In this document: one piece after another, positions 44,601 to 55,200 of the stretch
Layout of the letters: each line of letters begins with the position of its first letter
Position numbering within the stretch: position 1 is the stretch's first letter
Assembly: GCF_963676685.1 (NCBI RefSeq)
Contig: NC_092344.1
Span: 91,728,749 to 91,792,748, forward strand
DNA from: Mytilus edulis
Taxonomy: Eukaryota; Mollusca; Bivalvia; Mytilida; Mytilidae
Direction of reading: 5' to 3'
DNA length: 64,000 nucleotides
Notes under the pieces: generated by a model
Databases searched by the model: none
Told to the model about the DNA's origin: nothing
The model's input: only the letters and a program-made list of their open reading frames with translations
Position numbers and translations under genes: made by a program

Positions 44601-47600
44601 TGAGTTCTAATGTGTGATCTGTCCAATAAGTATTTCCTGTTTGCTGAATTTATTATTTCTAATATTTTCATCACATTTTTCTTAGGAACTGTTATATTTT
44701 TCACATGAATTTACCATCAAGAAAACAATTAAAAGTTATTGAGTAATTGAATTTGTTTCTCAACATTTGGGCAAAAAGTTATTGACAATATTTCTTTACC
44801 AGAATGATGTCCCCAGTTTAGTGATTGTGTGTGGTGATCATGGTATGAGTGACCAGGGCGGACATGGAGGAGCAACTGAAAGTGAGATATTGGTACCAGT
44901 CATATTCCTTAGAACAGGAGAAATCAGTTCACAGAAGAAAAAGAAAGGTATTGACAGAGAGCTGGCAATGTGTTTATTATCTTTTTTCAACAATCGATGG
45001 AATTGTATTTGATGTGTATGAAATTTTTTTAAGGGAATATATGTCAACAAGACAGCAATGTAACAACAACAATTGATTGCAAGCTTCATTCAAATTTTAA
45101 AATATTACTTATTTTCCATACTAAATGTCAATTGTGAATACAGTAGATATATAAAAATAAAAAGATGTGGTATGATTGCAAATGAGACAACTCTCTACAA
45201 GAGACCAAACAGATCTGTTAAACAGACTGTATTTCTCAATGGACTGCAAAAGGTTCCTGGCTTTGGACAGGCAATTATGCTCTTTCATTTTACTCATTCA
45301 ATAGTTAATCTAAGATATAACAAATATATGATTTAATTACTTAAATGATTATATTTTTTTACAGATATTCCTGTTCATGAAATAGAACAAATTGATTTAG
45401 CACCGACATTGTCTTTACTGTTAGGAACACCCATACCAAAGAACAATATTGGTACAGTAGTAACAGATGTATTTGCTGGTTTTGATATACAACAGAAGCT
45501 TGTAGCATTGATGGTCAATGGTCTCCAGGTATCAGAAGTTTTACAACATAATGTTGCAGACTATGAATTAGGTAAAGTAAAAACAAACACTGGGGAAAAT
45601 GAAAATGAAACAAATTTTATCACTTTAGAATTTATAATGGAGTTGAATTTTTTAGATTCATATTTTTTTTTTCACCTTACAAAAAACTGATATTAAAAGA
45701 TTTTTTTCTCATGTTTGTTTGCATGTTTTGTTGTGTGTGGGACTCTTTTGCAGTAATAAAACCTAACATCCATATTTTAAGAATTCTTGTTTTGTTTACA
45801 GGGAATAAAAGGACAAGTTTTTGATTGATATGGTTTGTCTCATTGAATTCCTCAGTATTCATTTTTGGGGTAGAAGAGAAAATAATGACATTTTGGTGTT
45901 GCTTAGTGTCCAAGCAGTTAAACTGAGTGGCTATTTATAGCCAGTTAGGAGTCTTATAATATGTTATAACAGACTTATGTCAGATAAAAAGTCAAGCTTA
46001 TAATGGAGTTTCCCTTAAAACCAAGAAAATTCAGCCCAAACACAACTATACCTATTTTCTAAACATTATGAATATATGGTCTTAAGTTGAGTGTTTCACT
46101 TTTTAAAAAATGTATAACAAATATAGCGTTTATTTTGAATTGAATATATTGTATTAATAAGGTGCTAACATTTTTGCAAAAATGGGGGGAAAATAAACCA
46201 AAAAAGTTTTAATTTTTGGATTCAAATGTTCCATCTACCTATGTGGATGCCCTCAAGGTTCTAACAATCACACCTGCTGACATGAAAATTAAGGCACACT
46301 TGTCACCTGTTAACTTGTAATAAAAGAAGTATAAATACCTGTAAATTGACAGCTTTATTTTGTAATTGTCAAGTTTATCTGTCTAATAATTATCTAACAA
46401 TGATAAAGAACTTTAGATATCCTAATATTTTATACAAACATTTTGACAGTTCCTGAAGTATTATTAATATCAATAAAACAGTTTGTCTACACAAGATGTG
46501 AAAAAAGGGTAGATTACCTTTAGTGTTAAAATATCCTTTTTCTCAAATAACATTTGGATAAAGATAAGGTTGAATATAGTTTGAATGATGTAGATCTAAA
46601 ATTAAAAATGATCCCCTGTAAAATAATTCAATTAAAAAAAAAATTATGAATTATTGTGTTTTTAAGTTTTATGAATTACTATGTAAATAGTGTATGCTTG
46701 CCTGAAGCTTTCTATCACTCTTAAACTCCAAGTGGTTCACAGAAATAAAAAAAAGTGTATGTCTATTTTTTGTATTTAAACCACAAAAAAAGTATAATGT
46801 ATGTGTTGTGGGGTCAATTTAGAAAATAAGTATTAGGACTTATGGCTACATTTTCATAAGTGTTGATGTGACCTTCTCTTTTACATGTGAAAAAAAAACC
46901 AACCAAACCCCTCTTCACATTTTTAGCTCACCTGGCAATTAGGCCATGTGAGCTATTGCCATCACTTGATGTCTTTCACTAAAATATGTTTTAAGGTTTT
47001 ACAATATTTCAGATAAAGGTTATCAGTTGTACACCAGGACACACAAATCATTTTTAACATGGATAAACAGCAACATGTCAACAGCTGTAAGTCTAGAACA
47101 AGGATTCAAGTTGAGAAAGCAGTTTGAAGATTCTATAAAATTGATGTCAACAAAAGTGTCATCATCCATTACGCAGTATGATGGTTATGGATTGGTGGTT
47201 TCTATTGTTCTGCTCTGGTTGGTAAGGATATACATGTGTAGCAGATTGATGATATGTTTACAGTTGATAGATATTATCAGATTATTACATGGCATTTTTC
47301 ATATCGCATGTATTATCAGCCCTAGGTTCAATATCAGCCCAAGAGCCGCATGGCTCGAGGGCTGATAATACATGCGATATGAAAAATGACATGTTATGAT
47401 CTTTTTATCATATGCTTCAACAGTAGAGAAAGATAACAGATTCATATATTGATCCTTATACGTGGTTCCCGAAAAGAAGTTGAAAGAGTAAAAAGTTCAC
47501 GGACGTCGGACCCAAAATTTGATTCATTCAATATGAAATCTTTCTATCATATGCCTCAACAGAGAAAAAAACCCACATTTTAATATGAACAAATCGACAA

Positions 47601-49217
47601 AAAAATAATTCAACAATATACATAATGAACATTGTTTAGAAAAGTCAACTTTTTTAAAGTATCTTTCTAAATAATGTTTCAGAAAAACTTCAAAATGCAT
47701 TTATTCAATATTTTTTTTCTGTTTTTTTTTTAATTTAATTTAATTATTTTACACAACATACTTTCCAGTATTCAAATAATTGTTTTGTACACTACTTTGT
47801 AATGTTTTTCACTGAAAACGTAGCATTGAGGTGTAGTTTCCGGAATTTGCCGAGTATCACCGGAATGCCATGTGATAACGTTACGGAAAGGCATGTGATA
47901 ACAATCGAAGCATGTGATAAACTTTTCATATCAGCCCGCTAAGCACCAATTCGAAAAATATGGAAAATACTTTAATTTAATGCTATTATCATACGGTAAA
48001 AATCATATGTTATTTAGTCTAAGTATATGATAAATCATTGTATCATGCTGAGGGCTGTTCCAGAAAATACTATGTCCCCCCCAGGGACGGCACTTTTTTT
48101 TAACCCCCACCACCCACAGAAATAAAATTTAATTAGAACAGCACTCCCTTTGCATTTTGGTATTTCAAATACAACCACCCACATAATATTTTAAAAAATT
48201 GCCTTCCCTGGGGGGGACATAGTATTTTCTGGAACAGCCCTGATAGGAAACGTTGAAATTTTGTATTATTACACAACTTTAATATTCATATTAAATGCCA
48301 TATGAGAAATTAGATGCAATTTTAAAATATCTTATACTATACATGTACTATGAATATACTTTTAGATTTTGGTACGAAATTTTCAGTCAATTATCTATGG
48401 GAGTTTTGTTTGTCCCACTTTCCAGCTATTTTGGCTACTCAAATAGCTATAGTTAGAAATTATCAAATGATTACACCTTTTCATTAATTCTTTTCCTAGA
48501 GGGAAAAATTTCAAGACAGTCCCTCATCAGATTTAAAGGGAAAATTCGCAATTTTCTACTTATGGTTTAAATATGTTCATTATGACATAATATATATATT
48601 CACAAAGTTTTATCGCTATATGTGCAGTAATAAAGGAGAAATTCAATAATTAATGAAAAAATATTAACAACTTCCTGTAGGTCGTGACGTTTTCTCCTGG
48701 TTTTTGCATGCCGGGATTTAAAATACAATCAATAAAAGTCTTGGTTTTTAATGATATTTTAACGTAATCGTAAGCGCGCCGATGACTTATGCTTCATCTA
48801 ATAACCAGCCGATAATAAGAAGATAAAACGCACAGACATCCAATGTACATATTCATGAGATAAATTTTCTATGTTAAACGTATATATCCGAATGAATTTT
48901 TTAGACAACACAAAAAGTTATAAATTTATTTTTGATTAATGCATTTTCGGACTGATAAGGTGAACAAATTAAAGTACAATAATCTGTAAAGACAATATGT
49001 TAGTGTACTTTTATTGACCTTTTACTGTCTCTGCTATGACTAGGTTTATACGATGTGTGTATTCACGGTTCTGTGGCAATACTCGTAGATGGCTTGTTGA
49101 AAGGTAAATTGTTATTTGCACTTCGGTATTTAACCACGCCTCTAGGGCACACCTTGCCAGGTGTGACTGTCTATTGGGATTAGTGGGTTATAAAACAAGG
49201 GAGCATTTAATACACAC

Positions 49218-49250
<33 letters not shown>

Positions 49251-52200
49251 TATTTTAAAAAATTGACAGGAAATTTAAGGATCTTCTTGGAATGGAATCG
49301 AAAAATTACGAATAGATATTCTTTTCAAGTGTGAAAAACGTCAACCAAATTTATTCATAATCGGGAACGTCCTTATTAAAATAGTCTTCGTCTCACAACG
49401 TATAATACTTTAGCTATTTGACCAACGATGTTTAAAAACAAAAGACAACGAATTTAATGTCATCTTTCCCTATTTTTGAATGTAATGATAAGTCTGTTCA
49501 ACTGACAAGAATACCCCTAAAGCGGACAAGCAGTTTAATCTTTAAATTGCTGTCATTGAATATCAAGAAAGAAAATAAATCCCGAAATTTATTTCGGAAA
49601 CTTTAATACTTAATAGTTTTCCTAGAAAATATTCACATCCATTGGGGATTATTAGTGTACGTCCAGTTGCATATATATTACATGAATGTCGGAACAATTG
49701 TGATAATGACGAATGTCTTCCTTTATTCGAGAACAATCTAATTGATATATAAATCTGTGATTTTACTATGTTCATAACTTCGATGAACCAAAGCAAGTTA
49801 TATATCGACCTGTATTTAAATCAAATTGGTTCTCTTCTTCTTCTTCTTCTTTTGGTATACAATAGTCTATCGAATTCGTTGATTAAATACTGTTGGCATA
49901 CGTGGACTAGTCTATTTACAAATCTTTTACCCCAATTTACACAAAATGTATGTTTCTTTCTTATGTTCAATGTATATATGTATATATTTTAAATTGCGCT
50001 ATAGTTCCGTAACTTTCTATCCAGGCGTATAAACGAATCGTCGACAAGTGCGTACATTTTTTAAATCAATATTTCTGGTATGTTTCAATCTGTCCTTTAC
50101 TATTCACAACGAGTATATATTACATTTTCCCAAATTCACCCTTGGAAAAAATATGTAAATAGATTTTTATTTCTTCAAATCTTTTTTTTGGGGTATTATT
50201 TATATTTTATAAATAATATTCTTTACACCAGAAATGTTATTTATAAACAAGCGTATGAGTTAAGTAATGACTAGTATATTATCTCACTTTCGGACACGCA
50301 AGACAGAGATGTATATTATACACCTGATAGTTCAAAATAGAAAGTTATAAGTTATCGGCCTTGTACACTGACCAATACCTACAGAAGTGAAACGATGCAT
50401 GAACTTGCAAGCCCGACAGGAAATCGCTTGAATACCTGGACGTGTCACCTCACACCCCTCACAATACCTTTGGGAGTAATACCTTTAGCCATGCTGGTGA
50501 TCAGATGAGCGAAGATCCGAATTTATTTGAATAAAGTTTATTACTTTACAGAATTATGAACGAATTAGATTTTCGAAAACAATTTTCACGGAACACTTAT
50601 TTAAGATTTTAACTTTGACTTTTTCACTAATTCCAATATTAACAGTTTAAAAATAACAGACTATGGTTATTTAACAAAAATAAGAACATATTCCGTATCA
50701 AGTTAGTTAGTCAGATAAAACAACCGTACGGTTGACAAGATATCGACACGCAATTACGACTACGTCGGTTACTGTAGTTTTGGTCCTTTGTGGTTTATAG
50801 ACATATCGTGATTATTATCGTAGAAGATGACAAAATGGCGGAACGCAGAGAATTGATACTCAAAATTTAAAATCGATGGTGATCTCTTATCTAGCGGAAT
50901 AAAACTTTAATATCTATAAATTTAAGAATTTTTATACAGAATGGACATAATATCAATTTTTGATTTTTTTGCGAACTTTCCCTTTAAGTTTAATAGCTCT
51001 TAGATGTTCCAGTGGGAAATATTGACAAGCAAATTATACAGACTTTCAAAATCTCTAGTTCTGGATGTTCATTAAAAGAAAGAAACTTAACAAGCAAATA
51101 GATAGAACAGCAATTTATAATTGCAAATATCCAATTTCAAGTAATAGTACCAAAAAAAACCCAAGCTTTGTTTTTTTGTGATTTGTCATTCAGCTAATTT
51201 CAGCATATATTTGTACTATTCATATTTATTTTTCAAAAATGTATTTTCTTCAGATTTTATTTACACTAGTTTCAATGGACAGAAACAACAGACAAAAATG
51301 GTTGTCATGGCAGGTGTTCCTTATTGTGTTGCTCATTGGTACATTTAGTCACATGACTGTTTGTACTAGTGATTGGATACACAGTGACCTACTTTGTGAC
51401 TCAACTGTCCTTTCAAGAGGACTTCAGCTAAGCATGCTGGGAATTTTTGCTGTGATGATGACCTGTTTAATTTGCTCCTTTGTTGGTGGCTCTGTACTTG
51501 TCATATTATTTTCAACTTTTAAGGTAACATTAAAAGACAAGCAAATTATATGATATGGAAAAAATTTTACAGTTCATTAAAATAACTTTACATGTTTTGA
51601 TGTAAGGATGTTTTGTTTGTTTCACTAAAGAAAAAAGGTGGTTAAAAATTAGTTCTTTATGTCAATTACCACTAGGAGAAAGTAAAAAAATACTGAAATC
51701 AGTATCTTTATTTGTTTTACATGTAATCAACAAATGATATCTAAAGGGAAAAAAAACCTACACACACCATTATTTATTGAGGGAAAAAAACTAGAACTGA
51801 AATCAATTTAAAGCAACAGTTATTGAGGTTTCCTTATCAGTGTTAGTTATTCAAAGATTCAATTAACATCATTACAACAACAGTTAATATTGCTTGATTT
51901 AAAGCTTCATTAAATTTGGTTTAGTTGCATGTTTCAGAAAAATTGAGTGGACAAAAAATGCAGAAATGCTGCCAAATCTTGATGTTTGATGTGGAATTCA
52001 AATAATGCATGTCATTTTATTTAAATTGATTAAAAATGCAGAATTTTAAGAATTTGTAGTGAAGTTGATGACACTCTTTTATAACTTCAGGTTTTCTGAA
52101 ATATTCGCACTGCAAGTTATGTTAAAAGCTCAGTGTACATATTGAGCTGCCAATATTGATGTATGGAATAAAAACTCCTGTTAAAACAGACATCTCATAT

Positions 52201-55200
52201 ATAGTTTCTAATATGAAAGCTCAAACACATTTATCGAAATGGAAAACAACTGTCATATTCCCTACTAGGTACAGGCATTTCTTTATGCAGAAAATGATAA
52301 ATAAAACCTGGCTAGCTAGCAAAACCTCTCACTAGTATGACAGTCACATTGAATTCCAGTGAACAAAACAAATAAACATCTCATATAATGCCTAATATGA
52401 AAATGTATGTTATGTGTTTTTAAAATTAGATAACAGCACATTTAACATCAGAAAATCAATATTAAAATGTTCATTTCAGGATATTTGCAGAAGAGGAACT
52501 ATATCTATATTATTGCAGACTGGTACAGTTATACACACGTTAAGTTTACTATCTAGTAGTTTTGTTGAAGAGGAACATCAAACATGGTACTTTTTCATCA
52601 TAACCATTCATATTCTTATTATCAAAAATATGTGTGAACAGATTTTTCAGTTGAAAAATGCCAAACCCTTAAACATTTCTCAAAAAGAGAACAGTCTTTA
52701 TGAAACTGAACCTGTAAAATATGGCCTGAAAAGTGATTCATTGAAAGAATACCAGTTACCAAATACTGATAACGAGGTTGAGAGAGATTTTAAAGAAATT
52801 CACCTACTGCATTCCAAAGTATACCATAATAAAAACAGTTGTAGCAACGAGAAGCAAGTATGTACATCAAGAGAAGAACCCATTCCGTCAAGGAGAAATA
52901 TTGCCATGGTGATAGTGGTGTTGTTTTTGTGCCGTCTGATGAGAAGTTGGAACCAGACAGGAAATAAATGGCTGAACATTCCTGACATTGGTGATTGGTT
53001 GATCAGGTATTAATACTATTCTAAAATTTATATGTTTTGTTAAGAATTTCTATCACCAAGTTTATCCAATTAGATTTTTTGCTGAATCTTAATCATTGCC
53101 AAACATGTGACAGGATTATTGTCAGATTTAAATTATCATAAATTATTTTTATTCATTATAATAAACATGTCTGAAAGCATCAGAATGAATGCAAATGTTT
53201 TAACATGTTGCTCCCTAACTAAATATTCTTGGATCAATTTATTCCCAACTTTATATTATTATTTGGAATAGTGAAAATAAGCTTTCTTTTGATTGATATG
53301 CATATTTTCTGATTTTTTATTTCAGAGTAATGGGACTTTATTTAGTCATCTGATTTTAAAAGGCCATTTTTTTATGTTCCATTGATTATGCCCCATTTAT
53401 GGGCATCATGTTTTCTGGTCTGTGCGACCATTCTTTCCTCCATCTGTCTGTCCATCCGTCCATTGTCAGTCTGTCCCACTTCAGGTTAAATTTTTGGTCA
53501 AGGTAGTTTTTGATGAAGTTGAAGTCCTATCAGCTAGAAATTTTATACACATGTTCCTTATGATATATTCTTTCTGAATTTAATGCCAAATTAGAGTTTT
53601 GACCCCAATTTCACGGTCCACTGAACATAAAAAATGATAAAATATAAAATATAAGTGAACCAACACCTTGTGTGGTGATTGTGCGGTAAGGAAAAAACGA
53701 GTGGATACCGCTAGGTATTCACAGTCATCTTGAAAAAAATGAATATGTCGACAATAAAGACAACAACACTCATATTTTTACCGCATAGTAAAAAATGATA
53801 GTGCGATTAGGGCATCCCTGTACTATGGACACATTCTTTTTTTCACATGTAAAGCACTGTGCTTGGATCAATTTATTCAAATGTTACACTGTTGTTGAGA
53901 TTGCCATTAAAACTGAATTGAACAAAAAAATTGTTTGCAACTAAAGTTATTGAACTTAACTTAACCATCACATTATAAGTATTTTTCATATGTCTAAGGA
54001 TATCTACCTCAAGTTTCTCTCTAGTACTGTTTTAACTTAATTTACTCATGATCTAATACCTTATACAATATTCTGTTTCATTCCTGCAAGAATTTTAATA
54101 TGCATACTATGGGCTCATTTCAAAGCTGTATATTTTATGTAGTTATGGCATATACAAGGTAATTATCAGAGTGAAATATCCAGTGCCCTACACTATTTTA
54201 TAATATTGATTGTGCTTAAGGGTCCTTTATTCATCTAGATTCTAGCAGCCTTCTGCCCCAAGATTCAAGCTAGAAAACTGTATATATAATCACTGCTTTC
54301 GAAATTATCTGCTAGAAATTTTTGTTACACTTTAAAACTTAAAATTGTTATTTATCATAATCAACCAAGGTATTTTGTGCATGTATTATTCTATATATAA
54401 ATTTTACAATTACTTTTCATATATGCTGATCAGTAAAGGCATATTTATCTTTAGCTTATGTGTCTCTATTTCAGACCAGAGAATGTGTATTTGTTGTCAG
54501 TGTTAGTGGCTGTATCCATATTAGTGGTGTTCCTTTGTAAACTGATGTGGATGAGTATTCTACAACAGTTTATCTATAGTATTGGACTAGTGTGTGTCTA
54601 TCTACACAAATCTGCAAATGGATCTCTAGTTCAGATTTTATCTCCTTCAGATAAGTAAGTCCTTTGATATACTACATGGATTCATCACTTTTCGTTGGAT
54701 ACCAATTTTCATGAATTTCATGGGTACAAGTAAACCACGAAATTAAGTGTTCAAAGAATGACAAATTTTCTGTAGGCGTGTATGTGTAACAGCCACTATG
54801 TTCTGTCAGTAACCTTGTTCTGGCGGAACTTGTTAGTTCCGGTTTTGACTAATTTGGCAAAAAGGAACTTTCTAACTAGTTAATATGTTCCGTTGGAACT
54901 TTTCAATTAGTCACTTTGTTCCAGTGGTACTTTTAAACCAGTTAGTCAGTTCTTTCCGCCCGGAACTTTCCAAAGTCGGAACAAAAGAGCATTTACATAT
55001 GCAGGTTTTGGCAAAACCAAGAAATTAATTATCAATGAACATGCAAGTTTTCCTTAATTCATGAAAATTGGTACCCATGAAAATAAATGAATCTACAGTT
55101 TCTTTAGTGATAAATATTGTTGATTGTTCTAAAAATGACATGAGTCCAAATCAGCCTTAATACAGATAAATCAACATGAACAATACTGATGATGTTGCCC

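Larger units (their letters stand above)
47222..51253 (+). other. PIGG intron 6 (4.0 kb)
   Basis: The longest PIGG intron. It holds a hairpin (47293-47388), an inverted-repeat element (48051-48241), a 29-base-scale poly-A tract near 49220-49248 and a short TTC microsatellite near 49835-49852. No exon-like frame was found inside. Confidence 0.6.

Noticed and set aside
52414..52479. Upstream extension of the PIGG exon 8 frame
   Set aside because: Lies before the acceptor TTCATTTCAG; the exon 7 donor joins in frame at 52480.
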